Both the position numbers and the translations under genes were made by a program. Positions 34,487 through 43,460 of a stretch of 64,000 nt of DNA are shown here, piece after piece. The notes under the pieces are model-generated. The model saw nothing but the letters and a program-made list of their open reading frames with translations. It searched no databases and was not told the origin of the DNA. Source of the DNA: Clostridium ragsdalei P11 (GTDB taxonomy: Bacteria > Bacillota > Clostridia > Clostridiales > Clostridiaceae); assembly GCF_001675165.1 (NCBI RefSeq), contig NZ_LROS01000011.1, positions 1-64,000 of the forward strand, given 5' to 3'. Position 1 is the stretch's first letter. Each line of letters begins with the position of its first letter.

Positions 34487-35947
34487 TTATTTACTTAAAT
34501 TAATTGTAAATTTCAAGTCCTCTCTGAACTCCACGTTGCTAAAATCATTAGTAAATATAGTATATTTCTTGTTTGGGCCGAGTTTCTTAAATTGCCTTAC
34601 AAATTCATTTGGCTTGCTGTCGTCTTTTCTTATATCATAGCTTTTGTAATCAACTTCTTTTCCACTAGAATCTTTTATCCAAAGATCTTGTGCCTGAAAG
34701 TATGGTGCTTTACCATCTACTCTGTATTTAACTGTAGTACCATCCTTATCCGTTTCTATACTTTCTATTGTAATCTTTCCCATTTTACCTTGAGAAAGTT
34801 CTATAGGATACACTCCATCAATTGTCTTACTTATTTCTACCGGCTTTTTAGCTTTAACAGTGTAATGTACTTCTTTGCCATTCTTATCCATACTCACACC
34901 ACCCCCACCTGAAGGAGTAATTTTACATGGAACAATAGTTAAATATTTTGGGATCTTACTAAGTTTGTTATACTGCATTTCAATATTGAATATTCCTGTA
35001 TTAGAATCACCGCTTCCACCACCTATTCCTTTAGGTATAAGTTCAACTCCCTTGTCATCATAAGCAGCCCAATAATCATAATCCATTAAGCTATCATCAT
35101 GATTTACCTCCATATTCTTTTTAACCTTTTCCTTATCTTTATAATTTCCACTTACAAAGATAGAAGTATCTATAGGAGAAAAAACAATCTTATCTACCTT
35201 TGCAATGCTATTTGGAAAATCCAGCTTAATGTTCGGTTTAAATACAACACTATTTTTAACTAACTGGTCCTTGGATGCACTAAAGGCAAAATTCCACTTT
35301 CCTTTTATATTTGATATTTCATCTACATTTAAAGTTATATTGATCTTATTTGAAGCCTTCTTTAATAAGTCAGTATGAATTTCTTCACTTTTAACATAGG
35401 TGCAATCATCAATATAATTTCCTGCAGAACTTCCAGTAGAACCAGATGTTTTTCCATCAACTTTCAAAAACATACTCAAACTAAATGTTTCTAAATTTTC
35501 AATCTTTTTATTACTTTTTATCGTATAGCCTATCACAAGCTTTGAATCATCTGCTATTACTTCATTTATAGTAAGAGTTATCCCATTGCTCGTAACAGGT
35601 TTATTTACAATTTGAGAATACTCAGCATAAGATCCATGAGAACCAAATTCATCATTTAGTTTTTGTGTTATAGAATTTAAAATTGGAATATTTTCTGCAA
35701 AGGCTGGAGAAATAGTACCTATACCTATAGTACATATCAAACCTAATGCTGCTGCTATAGAAGAATATTTTAATGCTTTAAATTTTCTCTGACCTTTTAT
35801 TCTTTTCTTTAAATTTTTGTTTATCTTCTGCTTTTCTATATCAGTAACTTCTTCATCCATAGGATCAAACTCGCTTTCTTCAATCTTTACATCGTTAAAC
35901 AATTTATATATATCTTTTTCTTCCATATTAAAATCATTCATATTCAT
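34487..35947 (-). CDS. DUF4179-domain membrane protein, probable anti-sigma factor
   Basis: A 486-aa protein with an acidic cytoplasmic N-terminus of about 60 residues, a single membrane helix (about 62-84, YSSIAAALGLICTIGIGTIS) and a large extracytoplasmic region of beta-rich repeats (KPVTSNGITLTINEVIADDS; KKPVEISKTIDGVYPIELSQ). DUF4179 proteins are usually encoded next to ECF sigma factors and are believed to hold them inactive at the membrane until a surface signal arrives. The start overlaps the sigma gene by 4 nt. Signal unknown. Confidence 0.75.
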   Translation of the reverse strand: MNMNDFNMEEKDIYKLFNDVKIEESEFDPMDEEVTDIEKQKINKNLKKRIKGQRKFKALKYSSIAAALGLICTIGIGTISPAFAENIPILNSITQKLNDEFGSHGSYAEYSQIVNKPVTSNGITLTINEVIADDSKLVIGYTIKSNKKIENLETFSLSMFLKVDGKTSGSTGSSAGNYIDDCTYVKSEEIHTDLLKKASNKINITLNVDEISNIKGKWNFAFSASKDQLVKNSVVFKPNIKLDFPNSIAKVDKIVFSPIDTSIFVSGNYKDKEKVKKNMEVNHDDSLMDYDYWAAYDDKGVELIPKGIGGGSGDSNTGIFNIEMQYNKLSKIPKYLTIVPCKITPSGGGGVSMDKNGKEVHYTVKAKKPVEISKTIDGVYPIELSQGKMGKITIESIETDKDGTTVKYRVDGKAPYFQAQDLWIKDSSGKEVDYKSYDIRKDDSKPNEFVRQFKKLGPNKKYTIFTNDFSNVEFREDLKFTINLSK

Positions 35948-36507
35948 AATATTTCTCCCTTCAAGACTATAAGTTTTTCTTTCAAAAATTTACGTCCCCT
36001 TGAAAGTCTCTTGTCAATTAAGCTCCTATCAACTCCAAAGCTCTTTGCTATGTTTTCTATTCCTTCATATAGAAAATACCTTCTCACAAATATCTCCTTG
36101 TCCTGAGGTTTCATAATATCTAAAGCCTTTAAAAGTTCCTCCTTATTTTCCCTTGATATCAATTCATTTTCTACATTAAGTTCATCCTCAAGTCTGTAAT
36201 CATCTATACTTTTATCTGTACCTTTGCTAAAAAGTTTTCTTTTACAATCTATGGATTTATACTTTGCTATAGCAGTAATCCAATATTTAAAGTTTCCCTT
36301 TTCGCTGTCAAAGCTTTCAATATTGTTCCACACAGCCCAAAACACATCATTTACACATTCTTCCGAATGCTGTGCTTCAAACTTAGAATTCAACACTGTG
36401 CGCACTACTTTAAATACCAAATTACTATATTTATCCACTACAAATTCAATAGCTTTTGGATTTTTCTTTTTTATGTGTTCTATAAAATTATTTTCATCTA
36501 TCTTCAC
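35944..36507 (-). CDS. ECF-type RNA polymerase sigma factor
   Basis: A 187-aa group IV sigma factor. Region 2 is at about 18-88 (VVDKYSNLVFKVVRTVL; ECVNDVFWAVWNNIESFD; YWITAIAKYKSIDCKRKL) and region 4 at about 120-180 (PQDKEIFVRRYFLYEGIENI; VDRSLIDKRLSRGRKFLKE). The frame extends to 36534, but AAGGAGG lies 6 nt before a GTG at 36507, giving MKIDENNFIEHIKKK, the better start. Coupled with the DUF4179 gene. Its targets may include the operon itself or the subtilase next door (inference). Confidence 0.85.
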   Translation of the reverse strand: MKIDENNFIEHIKKKNPKAIEFVVDKYSNLVFKVVRTVLNSKFEAQHSEECVNDVFWAVWNNIESFDSEKGNFKYWITAIAKYKSIDCKRKLFSKGTDKSIDDYRLEDELNVENELISRENKEELLKALDIMKPQDKEIFVRRYFLYEGIENIAKSFGVDRSLIDKRLSRGRKFLKEKLIVLKGEIL

Positions 36508-36613
36508 ATTTTTCCTCCTTAAGAAGCTTCTCACATATTAATACGAAGATACAATATATTTTCTGACATCAATTTTTCTTAAATTTATGCTGAATTTAAG
36601 AACTATTATAACT

Positions 36614-36649
36614 TAAAAAAATGATTTCTATAAATATAGAAATCATCTT
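36614..36649 (-). terminator. Terminator of the subtilase gene
   Basis: Stem ATGATTTCTATA / TATAGAAATCAT followed on the minus strand by seven Ts, 11 bp after the subtilase stop. Confidence 0.8.
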
Positions 36650-36659
36650 TTAATACAAT

Positions 36660-37808
36660 TTATTTAGCTATAGAATTTATAAATTTTTCTGGATTAATTA
36701 TATATCTACCTTCTGATGTAGTAGTCTTTGTTTCTATAAGCTTATCTAATATTTGATCAAACGTTAAATTTGGATTCACCTGCCATGCTAAAGCTGCAAG
36801 TCCTGTAACATAAGGAATGGCCCAGCTAAATCCTCCTTCGCCCCAGTAAACATAAGTATTATCAGAACTATTACCAGCAGTAGTTCTAAAATCTCCTGGG
36901 ACAATTATATTGGACTTACTTACTTTTCTTTCATTTAAGTATTTACTAAGTTCATAATTTAGGGGATTATTTCTATCCTTTGAAGGATTACATCCTCCCC
37001 ATGTAAATTTTCTATCATAAAGTAAGTTAGAATATACTACCGTAAGGCCACTAGAATTTGCTCTTTTTATAGTTTGCTGCCATTTATCATAGTATTTGGC
37101 CCGTTTACTTACACCATCTGATATGGATACAATTCGTATTTTTTCATTTTTGGAAAGTGATTTATTGACATCAATAATTTTATCTATAGCCTCCATATAA
37201 TATTCCTGTCTATCTTTTGAATCTGGAGTTGCAAAGTAATATAATTTTGATCCACTTGCTACTCCACAAGTTTTACCTGCTAAAATAGAGGCACAAGCTA
37301 GTCCATGAAAATGAGGACTTGTTTGATGATCACCAACTTTATAATAATTCATCTTGCCCTTAAATTCATCGTGAGTTGACCTTATTGGCTTATCTATAAC
37401 TGCTACACTAATTCCTTTACCTGTAATTCCCTTTTCATGAATTTTACTTAAATTGAGTCCTGGATCTTTACCAGTATCGAACCACTTATTAGGATCATAT
37501 CCACCTGGAAGTTTGTTTTTTTCGGGCCACTTTGTAGACTTATCAAAGCTTATATTTGAAATAGCATCTAAAGAGACCTGTGACAAATCCTTTTTAGACA
37601 TATCTTTATCTTGAAATCCATATATTCTCTCAAGATCTGAGTTGCATTTTTGCAAAACCCTGTCTGTTACTATGTCTGAAATTTTTGAAGGATTTATTCC
37701 CCAATTTTTAGGGTCACCTTCTTCCATAACATTTTTTACAAAAATGCCCCCTCCAATTGCAAATAGAATTACGATTGTAATCGTAATGATTAAAATTTTT
37801 TTCTTCAT
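36660..37808 (-). CDS. Membrane-anchored subtilisin-like serine protease (S8)
   Basis: A 382-aa protein with an N-terminal helix (about 4-25) that is a signal anchor or signal peptide, a 100-residue pro-region-like segment, and an S8 catalytic domain. The triad can be placed at Asp139 (VAVIDKPI), His168 (HFHGLACASILAG) and Ser328 (GGFSWAIPYVTGL). The serine motif is GFSWAIP instead of the common GTSMATP, but the residues needed for catalysis are kept. Substrate unknown. It follows the sigma/anti-sigma operon on the same strand with its own terminator. Confidence 0.85.
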   Translation of the reverse strand: MKKKILIITITIVILFAIGGGIFVKNVMEEGDPKNWGINPSKISDIVTDRVLQKCNSDLERIYGFQDKDMSKKDLSQVSLDAISNISFDKSTKWPEKNKLPGGYDPNKWFDTGKDPGLNLSKIHEKGITGKGISVAVIDKPIRSTHDEFKGKMNYYKVGDHQTSPHFHGLACASILAGKTCGVASGSKLYYFATPDSKDRQEYYMEAIDKIIDVNKSLSKNEKIRIVSISDGVSKRAKYYDKWQQTIKRANSSGLTVVYSNLLYDRKFTWGGCNPSKDRNNPLNYELSKYLNERKVSKSNIIVPGDFRTTAGNSSDNTYVYWGEGGFSWAIPYVTGLAALAWQVNPNLTFDQILDKLIETKTTTSEGRYIINPEKFINSIAK

Positions 37809-37887
37809 CTTTCATTCTCCTTCTATCCATAATTAATTTTTTATTCTTGGGTTTTTAATTATGTAATTTCCCCACTCATTAAATTTT

Positions 37888-37948
37888 GTAGACCTTCTAA
37901 CTTAAGAATGAATTTATATGCAGGATTATTTTCAAGTTACAATATCTA
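37888..37948. repeat. Family-1 terminal fragment next to copy C
   Basis: CTTCTAACTTAAGAATGAAT and TTATATGCAGG match the left end of copies A and B (CTAACTTAAAAATCAACTTATACGCAGG) but the element stops there, where copy C begins. It appears to be a truncated element into or beside which copy C inserted. Confidence 0.5.
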
Positions 37949-38210
37949 TATAGCGTTTCTAATTGAAATTTAAACTTATACATGAAATATAATGACAAAG
38001 TTGAAATCATACTTAAAAACTTTTATAAATAAGTCTTAGCTTGGTATTTTAGAAAACCTTAGAAACTCAGATATGTCTGAGGTACGAGTTTATCTAAGTT
38101 CCTTTAGGTTTTCAAAATACCAAGCTTTAGGCTTATTAAAAGTTTTTATGATGATGAAATTTGTCATTATATGATTTGTATAATTTAACTTTCAAGCTGC
38201 AAACTCTATA
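37949..38210. repeat. Family-1 hairpin element, copy C
   Basis: A 262-bp palindromic element in the 403-bp gap between the subtilase and BlaR1 genes. Ends TATAGCGTTTCTAATT and TGCAAACTCTATA; inner arms AATAAGTCTTAGCTTGGTAT and ATACCAAGCTTTAGGCTTATT. Much of the stem differs from copies A and B, but the apical loop again reads TGAGGTACGAGTTT. Its right end lies 2 bp from the BlaR1 stop. Confidence 0.75.
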
Positions 38211-38211
38211 T

Positions 38212-39699
38212 TTAAACCTTTTTCAAAACATAGTAAACTGGTTTTCTACAACCAAAAGCATAGTCGCCATTTTTCCACCTAAAAAACATATAACTTTCTC
38301 CATCTATATTTTTTATTACATATTCACTAGAAAGTTTATCACTTTTATTGATTGCAATTCCTTTTGTCCACGTTAACCAGCTTTTATCTGTAGTACCTCC
38401 ATTAAAAAATTTAATTTCTTTTATATACATGTTATCCTTCCACTGTCTCTTATCTTTTTTGAAATCAGATATATTATCAACAATATCTACAGATTTCCAG
38501 TTTCCCAAAGCCTCAGGATCACATTCATAAGGATAACTTGTGTTATCCTCTATTCTATTTATTCCAAGTTCATCTACTACATATTTGGACGTTATCTGTC
38601 TATTTAACGCATCTTGTGAAAATACATTGTTTATTTTTGCTTCAGTAAGCATAATTAATATACAAAAGCAGAATACAATTATAGAGCTTATAATAGCCTT
38701 AGGTGAAATTCTTTCAAACTTCTTTATCATGCTAATTCTTTTGGCCATATATTTAGCATCTACAGATATGCCAACTGCCATACTTACTCTAGATTTTTTA
38801 ACAAACTTTGAGTATTTTATGAGGTCTATCATAGTATATCCATATTCCTTGGTCTTCTCAGATTCTATATAATTAAGAGCTATAGAATCACAGGATAATT
38901 CCATATCCTTTTTCATTTCATTTGCGAAATACCATATAATGGGATTAAACCAATAAATTACTCTAGTTATTCTGATAACATAATTTACTAAAATATCTTT
39001 TTTCTTATAGTGCGAAAGTTCATGTAAAAATATATTTTTAATATCATTGTCATTCATATCTTTAATCACAGTTAAAGGCATCAATATCTTAGGTGCGATT
39101 ATGCCAAAAATTGCTGGACTTTTTATATCTATGCCTTGTACAACATTTATATTCTTCTTTATATTCATATTGTTTTTGCACTTTTGCAAAATATCAATAA
39201 TTCTTTTATCCCTTATTGATTCATATTTACTTACTTTTCTCAAACATGTCACATATGATATAAGTATATAAATCATGCCTAAAATAAAACCTGCATACCA
39301 TATTTCAAATGTGACTTGCATATATGATTCGGGTATGTTAAATGTATCCCTAATAATACTTGGATTTAAGTAAGCATAATCAGTATCACCTTTAGCACTA
39401 CCTACACTTTCCTCACTTACACTCTCAGTAAGATACTGATCATAATCAAATTTATCTATTGCCGATGTAACAGGCGGTCTATTAAAGTAAAACGGAATTA
39501 TGTTGAATATGCTAAGTGAACTCTTAGGTAAAGCCGGCACAATAAGTCTTACCAAAATCAGAATTCCAATAATATATTGAACTTCTATTCTCAATCTCTG
39601 TTTTAAAACTTTTTTAGCAGCTAGAAAAAATATTATTAAAAAACTAGCTAGAAGTGATAAATATAACACCCATTTATATAAAATAATAAATTTAAACAT
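38212..39699 (-). CDS. BlaR1/MecR1-type sensor metalloprotease (M56)
   Basis: A 495-aa membrane protein with about four helices: two at the start, one near 128-150, and one at about 330-350. The cytoplasmic M56 protease domain has the zinc motif HELSH (FLHELSHYKKKDILVNYVIR) and ELSCDSIALNY supplying the third ligand. The external C-terminal region (about 140 residues) is too short and lacks the SxxK motif for a penicillin-binding sensor domain, so the inducer is probably not a beta-lactam. Encoded 6 bp after its partner repressor. Confidence 0.85.
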   Translation of the reverse strand: MFKFIILYKWVLYLSLLASFLIIFFLAAKKVLKQRLRIEVQYIIGILILVRLIVPALPKSSLSIFNIIPFYFNRPPVTSAIDKFDYDQYLTESVSEESVGSAKGDTDYAYLNPSIIRDTFNIPESYMQVTFEIWYAGFILGMIYILISYVTCLRKVSKYESIRDKRIIDILQKCKNNMNIKKNINVVQGIDIKSPAIFGIIAPKILMPLTVIKDMNDNDIKNIFLHELSHYKKKDILVNYVIRITRVIYWFNPIIWYFANEMKKDMELSCDSIALNYIESEKTKEYGYTMIDLIKYSKFVKKSRVSMAVGISVDAKYMAKRISMIKKFERISPKAIISSIIVFCFCILIMLTEAKINNVFSQDALNRQITSKYVVDELGINRIEDNTSYPYECDPEALGNWKSVDIVDNISDFKKDKRQWKDNMYIKEIKFFNGGTTDKSWLTWTKGIAINKSDKLSSEYVIKNIDGESYMFFRWKNGDYAFGCRKPVYYVLKKV

Positions 39700-39705
39700 A
39701 AGCTC

Positions 39706-40077
39706 CTAATCCCTATCATTTAATATTTTTTTTAAATCGTCTAAATCCTCTTCTGTCAATTTATTGTCTTCTATAAAATTCAATAACATATTTTTAGCAG
39801 CACCATTGTATACTCTTTTAATAAAAGAACTACTTTCCTGCCTTGCACATTCTTTTTCATCAAATAGAGGATAATAATAATAAGTTCTACCTTCTTCATT
39901 AAATCCAATCACATTTTTCTTTAAGAGTCTGCTTATAAGTGATTTAACTGTCTTAGGTTTCCAACTTGTACTATCTTCCAACTTCTTTACTATTTCATTT
40001 GCTGAACATGGATTTTTGTCCCATATGACTTTCATTACTTCCCACTCTGATTCAGATATTTTTGGTATATTCGTCAT
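39706..40077 (-). CDS. BlaI/MecI/CopY-family repressor
   Basis: A 123-aa winged-helix repressor (ISESEWEVMKVIWDKNPCSA; TSWKPKTVKSLISRLLKKNV; RTYYYYPLFDEKECARQES). BlaI proteins bind TACA/TGTA-type palindromes and are cleaved when the partner BlaR1 protease is activated. First gene of the pair; AGGAGGAG upstream, and an inverted repeat ATTAC-GTTT-GTAAT at 40100-40113 just before the SD. Confidence 0.9.
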   Translation of the reverse strand: MTNIPKISESEWEVMKVIWDKNPCSANEIVKKLEDSTSWKPKTVKSLISRLLKKNVIGFNEEGRTYYYYPLFDEKECARQESSSFIKRVYNGAAKNMLLNFIEDNKLTEEDLDDLKKILNDRD

Positions 40078-40099
40078 GATAACTCCTCCTGAAAGTATA

Positions 40100-40113
40100 A
40101 TTACGTTTGTAAT
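40100..40113. promoter_or_regulatory. BlaI-type operator candidate
   Basis: Inverted repeat ATTAC-GTTT-GTAAT lying 22 bp upstream of the BlaI start, in the position expected for autorepression. Another perfect dyad (ATGATATATATCAT) follows at about 40117-40130. Confidence 0.5.
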
Positions 40114-40347
40114 CTATGATATATATCATATCCCCTTTTTCAATAATTATCAATAGTATTTTATATAGTGCCTATCTTAAGATAGTATCATTTTTCTATA
40201 TTTTCTAAATTATTTTTATTTAAAAAATTTATTAAATTATGTTGATTTTTGTTAATATGTACTTTATTATTTTATTATATTACATATTAACTAGAGTTAG
40301 CACTAAATTTTTAAGTGATTGGTATAAAATAATAAAGGGGGATTAAA

Positions 40348-42348
40348 ATGACTTTTAAGGATTTCAAACTAAACAGTATTAGAACTAAATTAATTATTAG
40401 CTTAGTAGCAATTTGTGTAATTCCACTAGCTATAGGAGGCCTTGGTTCCTATATGCAATCAAAGTCAATTCTCACAAATAAGTTAATGCTTACAAGTACT
40501 CAAACTCTCACAGAAATAGACAGCGGATTAACTAATTACTTTAATGGATTTTCAGATATAATTGATCTTACTGCAAATAATCCCGGTATTATAAATATTG
40601 ATACAGACAATAATACTCCAATGATATCAGATATGCTAAAAGGTATAAAAGAAAGCGATAAGGACATATTTGATGTATATTACGGAACTGCCTCCAAAAA
40701 GTTTACTATATATCCTATTTCAACAATGCCTGAAGGATATGATCCAACTACAAGGCCCTGGTATAAACAAGCTTTAACAAATAGGGGTAAAGTGGTAATA
40801 ACTCCTCCTTATAAAGACGCTGTAACTGGTAAAACTCTTGTTGGAGTTGTACAAACAGTAGAAAAAAATGGTCAAATAGTTGGTGTTATTGGATTGGATT
40901 GTTCTCTAGCTACACTTACAGAAAGAATATCTACAAAGAAAGTGGGTACTACAGGATATGTGTTTGTTTCTGATGCATCAGGTAATACCTTAGCACATCC
41001 CCAAAAAGAACTTATCAATACAAATGCAGCCACTAAGCTATCTTTTTGGGATAAAGCAAAATCAGGAAACAGTGGATTTGTTAATTATACCTATAATGGT
41101 ACCAGTAAATTTGCGGTATATCAGACAAATAAATTAACAGATTGGAAGCTAGTGGCGGCTTTAGATAAAAGTGAACTCACCAAGGATACAAACTCTATAC
41201 TAGTTACAACTTTTTTAATAATAATAATAATGGGAATAATTGCAATATTTCTTTCATTGTTTTTAAGCAAAGGAATATCTAATAATATCAAAAAATTGAA
41301 GGAAGTATTTTCCAAAGCCTCAAATGGAGATTTAACGGTGTGTATAACTGCTTCCACAAAGGATGAATTTAAAGATTTGGCTGAATCATTTAACTTAATG
41401 ATGAAAAATATATCCAAGCTCATGAATAATGTTCTAAAATCATCTAAAACAGTTCTAGAAACGTCAACAAGTCTTGCAAGTATGTCTGAAGAAGTAACCG
41501 CTTCTGTAGGCGAAGTAGCAAAAGCTGTTGAAGAAGTTTCCTTAGGTGCAACCGAACAAGCTAAAGGTGCTCAAAATGGCGCTTCTGAAATGGAGGATTT
41601 ATCAAATAGGTTAAAAGAAGTTAGTATTACTTCTGATGAAATGGATAAGATTTCAAATGCCACTAAAAGATTAGGTACAAAAGGACTCTCTGTAGTAGAT
41701 ACTTTAACTGAAAAATCAAATAAAGCTAAAACAGTTACTACCTCTGTCAATGATATAGTTCGTGACATGAACGAAAGTGCTAAACAGATAAATAGTATAT
41801 CTGAAACAATATCTGAAATAACAGACCAAACTAATCTTTTAGCATTAAATGCAAGTATAGAATCTGCACGTGCAGGCGAAGCTGGCAAAGGATTTGCAGT
41901 AGTAGCAGAAGAGATAAGGATACTCGCTGAAGAATCTCAAAATTCAACCAATGAGATAAAGAAAATTATAGAAAGTATACAAAATAAATCAGAGACAGCA
42001 GTAAGTGCTATTAAATCCGCTGAAAATGCAGTAGATGACCAATATTTAGCCGTAGATCAAACTCATAAAATATTTAAAGTAATTCTAAAATCAATTGAAT
42101 CAATGATTGCTAAAGTTGATGAGGTAAAAACATCTATTTCCGATATAAATGAGAAAAAACAATCTACAATATCTGAAATTGATAATATTTCATCTATATC
42201 ACAGGAAACAGCTGCAGCTTCACAAGAAACTACAGCTTCAACAGAAGAGATATCAGCCACTATGGAAGAACTTACAAAACATTCAAGTAATCTTCAAATA
42301 TTGGCAGAACAATTAGCAGCTGAAATAAATAAATTTAAAATTAACTAA
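40348..42348 (+). CDS. Methyl-accepting chemotaxis protein (double-Cache sensor)
   Basis: A 666-aa receptor: helix 1 at about 13-33; dCache domain (about 37-280) with [20 protein letters not shown], the WxR-D type signature of amino-acid or carboxylate binding Cache pockets; helix 2 at about 287-309; HAMP; and signalling domain with [21 protein letters not shown]. The EATAA/ESARAG variant (Ser for Ala) is a minor change. SD GGGGGA. Monocistronic with its own terminator. Confidence 0.92.
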   Translation: MTFKDFKLNSIRTKLIISLVAICVIPLAIGGLGSYMQSKSILTNKLMLTSTQTLTEIDSGLTNYFNGFSDIIDLTANNPGIINIDTDNNTPMISDMLKGIKESDKDIFDVYYGTASKKFTIYPISTMPEGYDPTTRPWYKQALTNRGKVVITPPYKDAVTGKTLVGVVQTVEKNGQIVGVIGLDCSLATLTERISTKKVGTTGYVFVSDASGNTLAHPQKELINTNAATKLSFWDKAKSGNSGFVNYTYNGTSKFAVYQTNKLTDWKLVAALDKSELTKDTNSILVTTFLIIIIMGIIAIFLSLFLSKGISNNIKKLKEVFSKASNGDLTVCITASTKDEFKDLAESFNLMMKNISKLMNNVLKSSKTVLETSTSLASMSEEVTASVGEVAKAVEEVSLGATEQAKGAQNGASEMEDLSNRLKEVSITSDEMDKISNATKRLGTKGLSVVDTLTEKSNKAKTVTTSVNDIVRDMNESAKQINSISETISEITDQTNLLALNASIESARAGEAGKGFAVVAEEIRILAEESQNSTNEIKKIIESIQNKSETAVSAIKSAENAVDDQYLAVDQTHKIFKVILKSIESMIAKVDEVKTSISDINEKKQSTISEIDNISSISQETAAASQETTASTEEISATMEELTKHSSNLQILAEQLAAEINKFKIN

Positions 42349-42357
42349 TTGACAAAA

Positions 42358-42388
42358 TTAAGCTGCTATATCTTATATAGTAGCTTAA
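42358..42388 (+). terminator. Hairpin after the chemoreceptor gene
   Basis: Stem TTAAGCTGCTATAT / ATATAGTAGCTTAA with a 3-nt loop followed by TCTTAAATT, a weak T-tail. Confidence 0.55.
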
Positions 42389-42415
42389 TCTTAAATTAAT
42401 TACTCAACTCTCACA

Positions 42416-42615
42416 AATTAAGAATTAATAATGAAGAATTAATAGTGAAGGATGATTTTTAGCTATTGCAAAAAATCTCTAAATTTATACAAGTCAGTGA
42501 TTAGTAATGTTTTGCTTTAGCAAAACGAGCCTTAAAAAATTTAATTAAAGATTTTTTGTAGTGTAACGGAAAAAAATCCACATTAACTATTAATTCTTCA
42601 CTCTTAACTATTAAC
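42416..42615. repeat. Family-3 inverted-repeat element, copy 2
   Basis: About 200 bp, matching the 11373-11565 element along its length, with ends TTAAGAATTAATAATGAAG and CTTCACTCTTAACTATTAA. The central hairpin is GTTTTGC-TTTA-GCAAAAC: compared with copy 1 a C-G pair has become T-A. It fills the gap between the chemoreceptor and CheY genes. Confidence 0.75.
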
Positions 42616-42637
42616 TAAAAAAGTTGCTTCATAAAAA

Positions 42638-43015
42638 TCACTTGATAAATATCCTATTTACTAATTCTATAAGTTCATCCTTTACCCAATTCTTTTTAAA
42701 AAAGTAAGTGGCTCCAAGATCTTCACATATTCCATTTTCATCTGAAAAGTCTTTTTCCCCTCCATCCGAAAGAATAATTATTTTTAAATCTTTATACTCT
42801 TTTTTTAATTCTATAAGAACTTCTATTCCGCTTTTTTTAGGCATATATATATCCGTGATTACTAGATCAATATTACCGCTTTCTTTAAATACTTTAATTC
42901 CTTCTTCACCATCCCCTGCTTCATATACTTTATAATTTGCTTCCTCTAGAATTTTTCTTATAAATTGTCTCACACTTAAAGAATCATCAATTATTAATAT
43001 ATTTTTTTTACCCAT
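42638..43015 (-). CDS. Single-domain response regulator, CheY-like
   Basis: A 125-aa receiver domain with no output domain. Acidic pair Asp10-Asp11, phosphoacceptor Asp55 (LVITDIYMPKK), Ser in IIILSDGGEKD at the Thr87 position. The conserved Lys-Pro near the end is changed to FFKKNW, keeping Lys but losing the cis-Pro. It may act in chemotaxis near the adjacent receptor or as a phosphate sink; no kinase gene is next to it. Confidence 0.85.
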   Translation of the reverse strand: MGKKNILIIDDSLSVRQFIRKILEEANYKVYEAGDGEEGIKVFKESGNIDLVITDIYMPKKSGIEVLIELKKEYKDLKIIILSDGGEKDFSDENGICEDLGATYFFKKNWVKDELIELVNRIFIK

Positions 43016-43062
43016 AATTCTTTAAAACTCCCCTCATAAAGTTTATCTAATTTAATACTTTT

Positions 43063-43094
43063 TATCCGATCGCTACCATCTGTAACACTCCCAT
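43063..43094 (+). repeat. Family-2 structured repeat, 5' fragment
   Basis: ATCCGATCGCTACC then TCTGTAACACTCCCATT matches the opening and first arm of the full copies, after which the similarity stops. The rest of the gap to 43270 is featureless AT-rich DNA. Confidence 0.55.
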
Positions 43095-43273
43095 TAATTT
43101 TGTAAATCAACCATAAAGTTACCTAAGCATACAAATAATCACAAATTCATATTTTAATTATACAAAATATTAAAATAATTTTCTATAGTTTATGCCATTT
43201 TATTACAAACAATATTCTAAATCATTTACATATATAAAACTAAGTAGTATTATATACCTATAAATTAATAAAT

Positions 43274-43356
43274 TGTTGCGGGGGTACCAGTTTGGTTGAG
43301 AAGGTAAAACCTGACCCTTTGAACTTGATGTAGTTAACACTACCGTAGGGAGGCAA
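43274..43356 (+). ncRNA. TPP riboswitch (THI element)
   Basis: Thiamine pyrophosphate aptamer landmarks occur in order: GCGGGGGTACC (5' arm), TTGAGAAGGTAAAACCTGACCCTTTGAAC (J/P3-P4 core, interrupted here as TTGAGAA / ACCCTTTGAACTTGAT), GTAGTTAACACTAC (P5-like hairpin) and CGTAGGGAGGCAA (3' arm). The P2 motif reads TTGAGA in place of the usual CTGAGA. It lies upstream of thiE and a terminator hairpin, so it is a transcriptional OFF switch. Confidence 0.85.
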
Positions 43357-43377
43357 ATTAATAAAGATATATTTCAA

Positions 43378-43413
43378 GGAGTGTTTACAATATAAACACT
43401 CTTTTTTATTTTT
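43378..43413 (+). terminator. Riboswitch expression-platform terminator
   Basis: Stem GAGTGTTTA / TAAACACTC followed by TTTTTTATTTTT, 22 bp after the TPP aptamer and before the thiE start. Confidence 0.85.
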
Positions 43414-43460
43414 AAAAACAAATTTATCCAGAAAATGAAAAATTGGGAGTCCATGATACT

